This document shows positions 37,804-44,854 of a stretch of 45,159 nt of DNA, piece by piece (position 1 is the stretch's first letter; each line of letters starts with the position of its first letter). Under the pieces are notes generated by a model that ran no database searches, was not told the origin of the DNA, and saw only the letters and a program-made list of their open reading frames with translations. Position numbers and translations under genes: made by a program. The stretch is from Frankiales bacterium (GTDB lineage: Bacteria > Actinomycetota > Actinomycetes > Mycobacteriales > SCTD01), in NCBI GenBank assembly GCA_025965475.1, contig JAOPWV010000214.1, positions 1 to 45,159 on the forward strand, given 5' to 3'.

Positions 37804-38786
37804 CGGACCTCGAGCGCCGCCTCGCGACGTTCGACGATCTCGCCCACGACCGGTGCGCCGGGAATCTCGCCGGCGACGAGCAGACCGCCGCTGGTCTGCG
37901 CATCGGCGAGCATCAGCAGCTCGTCCTCGCCGGCGCTCGTGGCCAGGTGCGGGGCGACCCATTCGAGGTTGCGCCGGGTCCCTCCGCTCACGTAGCCGTC
38001 GCGCAGTGCCTCCCGGGCGCCCTCCAGGTAGGGGACCGCGGCCGCGTCGATGACCGCGGTCACGCCGCTGGCCCGGGCCATCTTGTAGAGGTGGCCGAGC
38101 AGGCCGAACCCGGTGACGTCGGTGGCCGCGGTCGCCCCCGCCGCCACGGCCGCCTCGCTGGCCGCCCGGTTGAGCCGCACCATGCAGTCGACGGCGTGCG
38201 GGAAGACCTCGCCCGTCGCCTTGTGCCGGTTGTTGAGCATGCCGACCCCGAGCGGCTTGGTGAGGCTGATCGGCGTCCCGGGCTTCGCCGCGTCGTTGCG
38301 CAGCAGCCGCTGCGGGTCGACCAGCCCGGTGACGGCCATCCCGTACTTCGGCTCCGGGTCGTCGATGCTGTGGCCGCCGGCGACGGGGCAGCCGGCCTCC
38401 CGCGCCACGTCGAAGCCGCCGCGCAGCACCTCGCGCAGCAACTCCTTCGGCAGCACGTCGCGGGGCCAGCCCACCAGGTTGACGGCCACGATCGGCCGGC
38501 CCCCCATGGCGTAGACGTCGGACAGCGCGTTGGCAGCGGCGATGCGGCCCCAGTCGTACGCGTCGTCGACCACGGGCGTGAAGAAGTCGGCCGTCGCCAC
38601 CGCCGCGGTGTGGTCGTCGATGCGGACCACCGCAGCGTCGTCGCCGTCGTCGAGGCCGACCAGCAGGTCCGCGCTGTGCATCCCGGTCAGGCCGCGCACG
38701 ACCTCCTCGAGTTCACCCGGAGGGATCTTGCAGGCGCACCCGCCCCCGTGCGCGTACTGGGTCAGGCGGTACTCGACGGTGGTCAT
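37800..38786 (-). CDS. selD: Selenide, water dikinase (selenophosphate synthetase) SelD
   Basis: 328 residues. SelD makes selenophosphate from selenide and ATP, the selenium donor for tRNA-Sec. The catalytic pair C17 and K20 is in HGGGCACKIPP (Cys, not Sec). The ATP-binding AIR-synthase fold shows DDAAVVRIDD, GGHSIDDPEP and TDVTGFGLLGH. ATG 38786 is leaderless with TAACGT 6 nt upstream. It supplies selenium for fdhA about 5 kb away. No selA, selB or selC in the window. Confidence 0.96.
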   Translation of the reverse strand: MTTVEYRLTQYAHGGGCACKIPPGELEEVVRGLTGMHSADLLVGLDDGDDAAVVRIDDHTAAVATADFFTPVVDDAYDWGRIAAANALSDVYAMGGRPIVAVNLVGWPRDVLPKELLREVLRGGFDVAREAGCPVAGGHSIDDPEPKYGMAVTGLVDPQRLLRNDAAKPGTPISLTKPLGVGMLNNRHKATGEVFPHAVDCMVRLNRAASEAAVAAGATAATDVTGFGLLGHLYKMARASGVTAVIDAAAVPYLEGAREALRDGYVSGGTRRNLEWVAPHLATSAGEDELLMLADAQTSGGLLVAGEIPGAPVVGEIVERREAALEVR

Positions 38787-38792
38787 GACCCG

Positions 38793-38798
38793 ACGTTA
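38793..38798 (-). promoter_or_regulatory. -10 box for a leaderless selD mRNA
   Basis: TAACGT on the minus strand (38798-38793) ends 6 nt before the selD ATG (38786). No ribosome site is present between them. No -35 is recognised. Confidence 0.55.
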
Positions 38799-38867
38799 CG
38801 GCCGGGCCGCCACGCGGGCATCCGGCGGGGGCTTGCCGTCGGCACGGGCAGGCAGCACGCTGCGCCC

Positions 38868-40382
38868 ATGCCGACCGTCCTGTCCCCGCTGCGCCGGGCC
38901 GTCCGGGTCGCCGGGTCGGCGGAGGCCGTCGCCTGCGGTGACGTGCGGCTGTCGTACGACGAGACCTGGGAGCGCTGCCGGCGCCTGGTCGGCGGCCTGC
39001 GGGCGTTGGGCCTGCGGCCCGGTGACCGGGTCGGGATCGTGGGGCCGAACTGCCACCGCTACCTGGAGATCTACCAGGCGGTGCCTGGCGCCGGCTTCGT
39101 GCTCGTGCCCGTGAACGCACGACACACGGCAGCCGAGTTGCGGTACGCCCTGACCGACGCAGGTGTGCGGCTGCTGTTCACCTCGCTGCCCGCCGCCGAC
39201 CTGGGCGTCGAGTCCGTCGTGGACCTCGGGGACGGTTACGAGCGGCTGCTGGCCGGCGCCGAGCCGGTGGAGCCGCCGGATGACCTCGACGAGGACGACC
39301 TCGCCGGGCTCTTCTACACAGGCGGGACGACGGGTGCGGCCAAAGGCGTCATGCTCACGCACCGCAACCTTGTCGCCAACGCGATGCACATCCAGGCGTT
39401 CTGGCCGTTCCGGCCCGCGACCCGCTGGCTGGCGGCCGCCCCGATGTTCCATGCCGCCGGTTCGTTCGCCGTCCTCGCCACGGTCTGGCACGGCGGCGCA
39501 CACGTGGTGCTCCCGGCCTTCCATCCGGCGGACGTGCTTGACCTGGTCGCGCGGGAGCGGGTGACGGACACCCTCGTCGTACCGACCATGCTGGCTGCGC
39601 TGGCAGACGAGCAGCTGGCGCGACCGCGGGACGTGTCGACATGGACGCGGATCGGCCACGGCGGTGCGCCCTGTGCGACGGAGACGGCACGCCGGGCGCA
39701 CGCGGCGTTCCCGCAGGCCGAGCTGATCCATCTCTACGGGGCCACCGAGACCGCGCCGATCGCCACCGCCCTGCTGCACGAGGAGGCGTATCTCGACGCG
39801 CCGCAGGCCGGCTCCTGCGGACAGGCGGTCGTCGGTGTGGACGTCGCGGTCAGGGCGCCGACCGGGGCGGCGGCCGCGGAGGGAGAGATCGGCGAGGTGC
39901 TGGTGCGCGGCCCCAACGTCATGGCGGGGTACTGGAACAAGGCGGCCGAGACCGCCGCTGCCCTGGACGGCGGTTGGTACCGCACCGGCGATCTGGGTTA
40001 CCAGGACGACGGGGGGTTCCTGTATCTCGTCGACCGGGCCAAGGACATGATCGTGACCGGTGGCGAGAACGTCTACAGCACGGAGGTCGAGGAAGTGCTC
40101 TACCGGCATCCCGCCGTCTTGGAGGCCGCGGTGTTCGGCGTCCCGGACCCGGTGTGGGGTGAGGCGGTGCACGCCGTCGTCGTACCGCGGAGCGCCGTGA
40201 CCGCCGAGGAGTTGCTCGCCCACTGCCGGGCGAGCCTGGCCGGGTACAAGCTGCCCAAGGCGGTGGACCTCCGCGGCCAGCCGCTGCCGAAGTCCGGTGC
40301 GGGCAAGCTGCTCAAGCGGGAGCTGCGCGAGCCGTTCTGGGCCGGCAGCGCCGACCGCGCCGACCGCGTCGGCGGCGGCTGA
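38868..40382 (+). CDS. Acyl-CoA synthetase (ANL superfamily)
   Basis: 504 residues. Motifs: YTGGTTGAAKGVMLTHRN (AMP loop), YGATETAP (A5), RTGDLGYQDDGG (A7), DRAKDMIVTGGENVYS (A8) and the A10 catalytic lysine in LPKSGAGKLLKREL. It forms an acyl-CoA through an acyl-adenylate. The long frame running back to 35970 is a shadow of the opposite-strand and upstream genes. ATG 38868 follows a CACGCT -10-like box by 6 nt. It differs from the ligase at 22595; its acid substrate is unknown. Confidence 0.92.
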   Translation: MPTVLSPLRRAVRVAGSAEAVACGDVRLSYDETWERCRRLVGGLRALGLRPGDRVGIVGPNCHRYLEIYQAVPGAGFVLVPVNARHTAAELRYALTDAGVRLLFTSLPAADLGVESVVDLGDGYERLLAGAEPVEPPDDLDEDDLAGLFYTGGTTGAAKGVMLTHRNLVANAMHIQAFWPFRPATRWLAAAPMFHAAGSFAVLATVWHGGAHVVLPAFHPADVLDLVARERVTDTLVVPTMLAALADEQLARPRDVSTWTRIGHGGAPCATETARRAHAAFPQAELIHLYGATETAPIATALLHEEAYLDAPQAGSCGQAVVGVDVAVRAPTGAAAAEGEIGEVLVRGPNVMAGYWNKAAETAAALDGGWYRTGDLGYQDDGGFLYLVDRAKDMIVTGGENVYSTEVEEVLYRHPAVLEAAVFGVPDPVWGEAVHAVVVPRSAVTAEELLAHCRASLAGYKLPKAVDLRGQPLPKSGAGKLLKRELREPFWAGSADRADRVGGG

Positions 40383-40388
40383 GCACTG

Positions 40389-41534
40389 GTGACGCAGATC
40401 GTCCACACACGGGGGAGCCGGGCGCCCCGGCCGGCCCTGGTAGCCGGCGGCGTCCCTTGGGACGTCGTACTGCGTTCCTGGGTGGCCAGCCGGGTGATCG
40501 TGCTGCTCGCGCTTGTCACATCGACGCTGCTACCCGCGGCCAGGAACCCGAGCCACAGCCACCAAGGCCTGCTGGGCTGGGACGCGGCCTGGTACCTGCG
40601 GATCGCCGCGCACGGGTACGGCGACGCCGCGGGGGAATCGATCCGCTTCTTCCCGCTGCTGCCGTTGCTGGGGCGTGGCCTGGCCTGGCCGCTGGGTGGG
40701 TCGTACGGCGTCGCGCTGCTCGCGCTGGCGAACCTCGCCGCGTTGCCCGCCGCGATCCTGATCCACCGGCTCGCCCTGCGCGAGGGGCTGGGCCGGGTGA
40801 CGGCGGACCGGGCGGTCTGGGCATTCGCCCTGGCTCCGGCGGCCTTCGTCATGGTCATGGGGTATACCGAGCCCCTGTACGTCGCCCTCGTGGCCGGGCT
40901 CCTGCTGGCGCTGCGGGACCGCCGCTGGCTGATCGCCGCTGTCCTCGGTGGTGTCGCGGGGGGGCTGCGGCCTACGGGCGTGGTCCTCGGCGTCGTCGTG
41001 CTCGTCGAGGCGCTGCAGGGTCTGCGGTCCGTGAAGCTGCCGGAGCTGAGCGCGCGGGCGGTCGCGGTGGTCGCGCCGGCGGCCGGCCTGGCTGCCTACC
41101 TGTTGTGGGTGGGCCACCGCTTCGGGGACGCCTTGCTCCCCGTTCACGTGCAGCAACAGCAGGGTCACCGGGGAGGCCTGCTGGTCGACCCGCTGCCCGG
41201 CATCGTCAAGGGTTTGGCCGCACTGGCCCACGGGCGCCTCGCCGGCCCGGGTCTGCACCTGCTCGCCGTCGCCGTTGCACTCGCCCTGTTCGCCGTGGTG
41301 GCGCGCCGGCTCCCGCGCTCACACGCGCTGCTGGTGGCCGTCACGCTGCTGCTGGCGCTGACGGCCAACCGGATGATGTCGTTCGAGCGTTACGCGGCGA
41401 GTGCTGTGCCGCTGCTGCTCGCCGCGGCGATGGTGGTGACGGGGCGGATCCCTGCACGGGTCGCGGGTCTCCTGGCGGCTCTGGTTTTGTTCTGCTGCGC
41501 GCTGCTGGCCTTTCTCGGCTGGTATGTGCCGTGA
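40389..41534 (+). CDS. Polytopic membrane mannosyltransferase-like protein (PIG-V-like)
   Basis: 381 residues, about ten hydrophobic helices. The first large loop has GWDAAWYLRIAAHGYGD and RFFPLLPLL, which match the PIG-V-like GT-C mannosyltransferase pattern of actinobacteria. They use a polyprenyl-phosphate mannose donor outside the membrane. GTG 40389 starts 6 nt after the acyl-CoA synthetase stop, so the two probably form an operon. The family is clear by pattern, the acceptor is unknown. Confidence 0.8.
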   Translation: MTQIVHTRGSRAPRPALVAGGVPWDVVLRSWVASRVIVLLALVTSTLLPAARNPSHSHQGLLGWDAAWYLRIAAHGYGDAAGESIRFFPLLPLLGRGLAWPLGGSYGVALLALANLAALPAAILIHRLALREGLGRVTADRAVWAFALAPAAFVMVMGYTEPLYVALVAGLLLALRDRRWLIAAVLGGVAGGLRPTGVVLGVVVLVEALQGLRSVKLPELSARAVAVVAPAAGLAAYLLWVGHRFGDALLPVHVQQQQGHRGGLLVDPLPGIVKGLAALAHGRLAGPGLHLLAVAVALALFAVVARRLPRSHALLVAVTLLLALTANRMMSFERYAASAVPLLLAAAMVVTGRIPARVAGLLAALVLFCCALLAFLGWYVP

Positions 41535-41558
41535 ACCGAAAGTAGGACTCGCAGCTCG

Positions 41559-41609
41559 GTCACAGAAAGCTGCCAGACACTTGACAGACGTCTCACAGGT
41601 GGTGACCCT
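41559..41609 (+). promoter_or_regulatory. Four 11-bp-phased operator repeats with embedded promoter
   Basis: Four 7-mers at exact 11-bp steps: GTCACAG (41559), CTGCCAG (41570), TTGACAG (41581) and CTCACAG (41592). The pattern resembles the TCACAGC-N4-TCACAGC direct repeat bound by mycobacterial PhoP, an OmpR-family regulator. The third repeat contains TTGACA, and 17 nt later is GACCCT (A at -10 position 2, T at position 6), so it may double as the -35. Predicted transcription start near 41616. The regulator itself is not in the window. Confidence 0.65.
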
Positions 41610-41675
41610 GGCAACGAGGCCGCATCATCGCGAATCTGATACCGATGGCTACCGGCTAACTACGGTCTGAAAAGC
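41610..41675 (+). ncRNA. Conserved leader segment, copy 1 (unidentified RNA motif)
   Basis: Shares blocks with the copy at 45090-45157: CAACGNGG, CGCATC, and an end block of 25 nt (41651-41675) that matches in 20 positions and ends CTACGG..GAAAAGC. Short hairpins are possible around ACCG/CGGT. It begins soon after the predicted transcription start. I could not assign it to a known riboswitch class. Confidence 0.5.
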
Positions 41676-41838
41676 CCCCCAAAGTCAATTAGCGCCGCCT
41701 ACAGCGGTGGGCTCATTTGGTTGTGGCAAAAGCAGTAGTTCGCGTGGGTCAAGGATGCGACCGTGTTTCGTGCGGGTCGCCACAAGGGCGTTGCCGCTCT
41801 ACCGGCGCCGTTCCCAAGGGTGCCCGATAGCGACGAGG

Positions 41839-41877
41839 CCGCCGGTGAACACGTCGGTCCTCCGGCGGGTAATTTTT
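41839..41877 (+). terminator. Terminator-like hairpin inside the 5' leader (attenuator candidate)
   Basis: CCGCCGG (41839-41845) pairs with CCGGCGG (41862-41868) over a 16-nt loop. GTAATTTTT follows at once, including five T at 41873-41877, rare in this DNA. It lies between the promoter and the peptide start, where an attenuator would act. Confidence 0.6.
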
Positions 41878-41932
41878 CTGTGCCATCGGGCCACCGCAGC
41901 GCCGCATTCCCCATGTTCCGAGAAGGAGAGCG

Positions 41933-42082
41933 ATGAGCTTCAAGTCCTTTAGTTGGCACGACCACAGCAACGACGACCGCGACCACCGCGACCGCGACCG
42001 TGACCACCGCGGCCGCCGCGACCGCGACGACCGCGACCACCGCGACCGCGACCGCGACCACCGCGACCGCGACTGGCGCTAG
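41933..42082 (+). CDS. 49-residue Asp/Arg/His-repeat peptide (no known family)
   Basis: Begins MSFKSFSWHDHSND and then becomes a near-perfect alternation of Asp and Arg broken by His (units such as RDRDH and RDHRD), ending DWR. Of 49 residues 16 are Asp, 15 Arg and 6 His; there is no Cys, signal or membrane segment. ATG 41933 has GGAG with 4-nt spacing. The codons are almost all GAC, CGC and CAC, so the DNA is a degenerate 6-bp repeat. Placement between a controlled leader and an ABC exporter suggests a secreted or metal-binding peptide, but this is inference. The coding status rests on the ribosome site and context. Confidence 0.6.
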   Translation: MSFKSFSWHDHSNDDRDHRDRDRDHRGRRDRDDRDHRDRDRDHRDRDWR

Positions 42083-42122
42083 ACGTGTGACCGTCTGACC
42101 GTCTGACGTCAGCGGGCCGGGA

Positions 42123-42156
42123 CGCGGGTGGGCACTGGTTGCGGTGCCCATCCGCG
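42123..42156 (+). terminator. 13-bp stem-loop between the peptide gene and the exporter
   Basis: 42123-42135 pairs with 42144-42156 in 13 bp including one G-U, with an 8-nt loop. No T-run follows, so it is probably an mRNA-processing or partial-termination hairpin that sets peptide and exporter levels apart. Confidence 0.5.
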
Positions 42157-42185
42157 CCGCGTCCTGCCCCCGTTCCGGAGGCCTC

Positions 42186-44033
42186 GTGTGTGCTGCTGGT
42201 GACGGAACCGGGCCGCCGGCCGCGCGGCGGGTGCGGCCGGGCCAGTTGCGGCAGATCATCCGCCGGTTCTGGCCGTTCGCGGCCCCGCGGAAGCTCTGGT
42301 TCCTGCCTGTGTTGCTGCTGGCGGCGCTCGGGCCGGCCATCCAGACCGCCCAGATCTACCTGTTCGCGGTGCTCGTCGACGACGTCCTGATACCGCGGCA
42401 TTTTGCCGCGTTCCCGCGCATCGCGGCGTTGTTCGTCGCACTGACGGTCGTGGAGAGCCTGCTGTCCGGGGCGGAGACGGTCCTGGGCACCTGGCTCGGC
42501 GAGCGGTTCCTGATCGATCTGCGGGTGCACGTACTGCGGCACCTGCAGACGTTGTCCCAGGAGTTCTTCGCCCGCAGCCGGATGGGCGATCTGCTGGCGC
42601 GGATGTCGGGTGACATCTCTGCCATCGAGGGTTTCCTGGTGTCCGGGACGACGGACTTGGTCAACGACGTGCTGCGGCTGGTGTTCTTCCTGACCGCGTT
42701 GTTCTGGTTGCAGTGGCAGTTGGCGTTGGTGGCTCTGTTCGTGTCGCCGTTGTTCTGGTTGGCGGCCCGCTTCTTCTCCACCCGGCTGCAGACGGTGTCG
42801 CGGGAACGGCAGCGACTGTCCGGGACGATCAGCAGTGCGGTGGAGCAGATCCTGACCAACCTGCCGCTGGTGCAGGCCTATGGCCAGGGCGAGCGGGAGC
42901 TGGCCCGGTTCCGCGGGCAGGCCGAGGACAAGTACCGGACCGAGATGCGTGCGGCCCGGTTGCGCTCGTTGTACGCGCCGACCGTCGACCTGATCGAGAT
43001 GGCCGGCGTGCTGACCGTGCTGGGGTTCGGGGCCTGGCTGCTGTCCCGCAACCAGCTGTCGGTCGGGGCGCTGCTTGCCTTCCTGACGTACCTGACCAGC
43101 CTTTACAGTCCGATCCGCGGTCTCGGGGGCCTGGTCAACTCCGCCTACACCGCCTCGGCCGGCGCCGAAAGGGTCATCGAGGTCCTCGACGAGAAGTCCA
43201 CCGTGTCCGACGCGCCGCACGCGCTGGACCTCAGCGTCGCTCCCGTCCCGGTTCGCTTCCAAGCCGTGAGCTACAGCTACCCCGACGCCGACCGACCGGC
43301 TCTGCACGACCTGACGTTCACCGTCGAACCGGGCCAGCTGCTGGCGCTGGTCGGCGAGAGCGGCGCCGGCAAGTCCACCGTCGGCCGGTTGCTGCTGCGA
43401 TTCTGTGACCCCACCGGCGGTCGGGTGCTCCTGGGCGACCACGACACCCGGGACCTCACTCTGGCCAACCTGCGCCGGCATGTCACCGTGTTGCTCCAGG
43501 ACACCCTGGTCCTCGAGGGGACCGTCCGCGACAACATCGCCTACGGCCGGCCCGACGCGCCCGACGAGCAGGTGATCGCCGCGGCCGTCGACGCCGATGC
43601 CGACGCGTTCATCAGCCGGCTCCCCGAGGGTTACCAGACGCGCCTGGGCGAACGCGGCACCCGGCTGTCCGGCGGGCAACGCCAGCGCATCGCCATCGCC
43701 CGCGCCATGCTCCGCGACAGCCCCGTCCTGCTCCTCGACGAGCCGACCACCGGCCTGGACCCGCACGCTGCCGACCGCATCCTCGGACCGCTCCACCGGT
43801 TGATGGCCGGCCGCGCGACCATCGTGATCAGCCACAGCCTGCTCACCGCCCGGGAGGCCACCCAGATCCTCGTCCTGGAGCACGGGCACGTCACCGAACA
43901 CGGCCGTCACGACCAACTCCTGCGCGACGACGGGCCTTACGCCAAGCTCTGGCACGCAGCAGGACTCACCGCGACCCCGAACACGCGCCCGGCTGCACCC
44001 CGCAGCCCGACGCGGGTCCGTGTCGACCGCTAG
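42186..44033 (+). CDS. ABC exporter (fused permease and ATPase), downstream of the peptide gene
   Basis: 615 residues. Six membrane helices (about 25-310) are followed by an ATPase with Walker A GESGAGKST near residue 390, LSGGQRQR near 494 and VLLLDEPT. There is no N-terminal C39 peptidase domain, so it would not cleave a double-glycine leader. GTG 42186 has GGAGG at 4-nt spacing; GTG 42144 is a longer alternative that lies in the hairpin. The tail past ~590 is basic and Pro-rich. It is close to the first exporter in type but not in sequence. Confidence 0.93.
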   Translation: MCAAGDGTGPPAARRVRPGQLRQIIRRFWPFAAPRKLWFLPVLLLAALGPAIQTAQIYLFAVLVDDVLIPRHFAAFPRIAALFVALTVVESLLSGAETVLGTWLGERFLIDLRVHVLRHLQTLSQEFFARSRMGDLLARMSGDISAIEGFLVSGTTDLVNDVLRLVFFLTALFWLQWQLALVALFVSPLFWLAARFFSTRLQTVSRERQRLSGTISSAVEQILTNLPLVQAYGQGERELARFRGQAEDKYRTEMRAARLRSLYAPTVDLIEMAGVLTVLGFGAWLLSRNQLSVGALLAFLTYLTSLYSPIRGLGGLVNSAYTASAGAERVIEVLDEKSTVSDAPHALDLSVAPVPVRFQAVSYSYPDADRPALHDLTFTVEPGQLLALVGESGAGKSTVGRLLLRFCDPTGGRVLLGDHDTRDLTLANLRRHVTVLLQDTLVLEGTVRDNIAYGRPDAPDEQVIAAAVDADADAFISRLPEGYQTRLGERGTRLSGGQRQRIAIARAMLRDSPVLLLDEPTTGLDPHAADRILGPLHRLMAGRATIVISHSLLTAREATQILVLEHGHVTEHGRHDQLLRDDGPYAKLWHAAGLTATPNTRPAAPRSPTRVRVDR

Positions 44034-44046
44034 CTGAACTTCTCCG

Positions 44047-44427
44047 TTATCGCGGCTTGATCTCGTTACCGGCCTCATACCCCAGGACGGCTTCCTCCGG
44101 CTTGTACTTGATCGTCCGGTCGGATTTCAGGGTCGAGTTCCAAGGAGCGACGGCAGCGGTGTCGGTGCTGAAGAGGCCGCCATTGCTTGTCACCGAGTTG
44201 CACAGGATGCGAACCTCGTTGAGAGCGTTGCCGTCCTTGCCCTTGATGGTCCTGCTTCTGTGCAGGAAATAGCTGCCCAGCGTGAAGACCAGGTTGTTGA
44301 AGAAAGCCGGCTCGAACGATGCGAGTGCGTCACCCGGGTTCCACCGCGGCCCGCAGTTCTTGGTAGCCAGCCACCCGGGAATCCGTTCGGGCGCGGCACC
44401 GCTCGATCTAATCCTCGGGATAGCTGC
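44047..44427 (-). pseudogene. C-terminal fragment of an unidentified protein, no start codon
   Basis: The minus-strand frame is open for 126 codons from after a stop (44428-44430) to TAA 44049-44047, but contains no ATG, GTG or TTG start. It reads as real protein: WLATKNCGPRWNPGD, then FEPAFFNNLVFTLGSYFLH, then KGKDGNALNEVRILCNS and a Lys-rich end. Codon usage is less G/C-rich than usual. I recall similar C-terminal regions in actinobacterial hypothetical proteins but cannot name the family. The 5' end has been lost. Confidence 0.65.
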
Positions 44428-44459
44428 TCATGGAGAGCATGGTTGCCTCTGCTTCGGTT

Positions 44460-44600
44460 CTAGGCGGACTGAAGGAGCCCGATGACGTTGCCGTCGGCGT
44501 CTGTCACCGAGGCCATCAGCCTGCCACCGACGTCGCTGACCGCCTGCTGTTCGGTAGCGCCGGCGGCGAGGGGCTGCGCGAGGCTGTCCTTGATGCCCTC
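44460..44600 (-). pseudogene. C-terminal remnant of a VOC (glyoxalase-fold) family protein
   Basis: The last 46 codons read EGIKDSLAQPLAAGATEQQ, then GGRLMASVTDADGNVIGLL, then QSA and a stop TAG. The block G-G-R-L-x-A-S-V-T-D-A-D-G-N-V-I-G-L-L is the typical end of VOC proteins. Upstream in frame a stop follows soon and no intact N-terminal half is found in any frame. It is interpreted as a decayed gene. Confidence 0.6.
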
Positions 44601-44639
44601 GCCAGCAGGTCACGGGCCCGGTCATCCTTTGCCGTGGCC

Positions 44640-44854
44640 GTTCGGGGGCCCAGGCCGACTTTCCTGGCGCTGCTCGATCCGGGCGTCCTGCCGCGAACCG
44701 ACGATGCGATGTGCAGATGGGCGCGGCGGAGGAGGTCCTCGCAGCATCGGCCGTCGCCGAGACCTTCTCCGGGCGGGCCCGTGTCGCGCAGCCTGTTCTC
44801 GTCGACGACGAGCCCGCTCCTGGCTCGACGTCTGACGCGTCTGCCCGCCGGTGA
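44640..44854 (+). pseudogene. Remnant of an ECF41/SigJ-like sigma factor C-terminal domain
   Basis: One plus-strand frame has FLALLDPGVLPRTDDAM, like the LLAVLDPDVVLR-D block of the SnoaL-like domain in ECF41/SigJ sigma factors. After a frameshift near 44712 another frame reads QMGAAEEVLAASAVAETFSG and RARVAQPVLVDDEPAPG, like the GARxVA..F.GRA..A.PALVDG region. The core sigma domains are missing. The reading is by pattern only. Confidence 0.45.

Larger units (their letters stand above)
41535..41932. other. Non-coding control region, 398 nt
   Basis: No gene is supported here. The stretch holds the four-repeat operator and promoter (41559-41609), a leader conserved with 45079-45157, a terminator-like hairpin at 41839-41877, and the ribosome site of the small peptide gene (AAGGAG, 41923-41928). 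Confidence 0.7.

Noticed and set aside
38787-38867. tRNA-Sec (selC) next to selD
   Set aside because: The gap is too short and has no cloverleaf or TTCAAA anticodon-loop sequence; nothing similar was seen in other gaps.
35970-40382. 1470-residue open frame on the plus strand
   Set aside because: Only the last 504 residues (from 38868) are protein-like. The rest is antisense to selD and out of frame with the OFA and M23 genes.
41599-41675. c-di-GMP-I (GEMM) riboswitch
   Set aside because: A TACCGATGG and GCAA-like similarity drew attention, but the GACGCAAAGCC core and tetraloop-receptor parts are missing in both copies.
41970-42080. CRISPR-like or other DNA repeat array
   Set aside because: The 6-bp GACCGC periodicity follows from the Asp-Arg codon pairs; no spacers or longer repeats exist.
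41933-42082. Lanthipeptide or other RiPP precursor
   Set aside because: No Cys, few Ser/Thr, no double-Gly leader and no modification enzyme in the vicinity.
41699-42340. Minus-strand frame encoding Ala/Val repeats opposite the peptide gene
   Set aside because: It is the antisense reading of GAC/CGC/CAC repeats; it has no ribosome site and mirrors the better-supported plus-strand gene.
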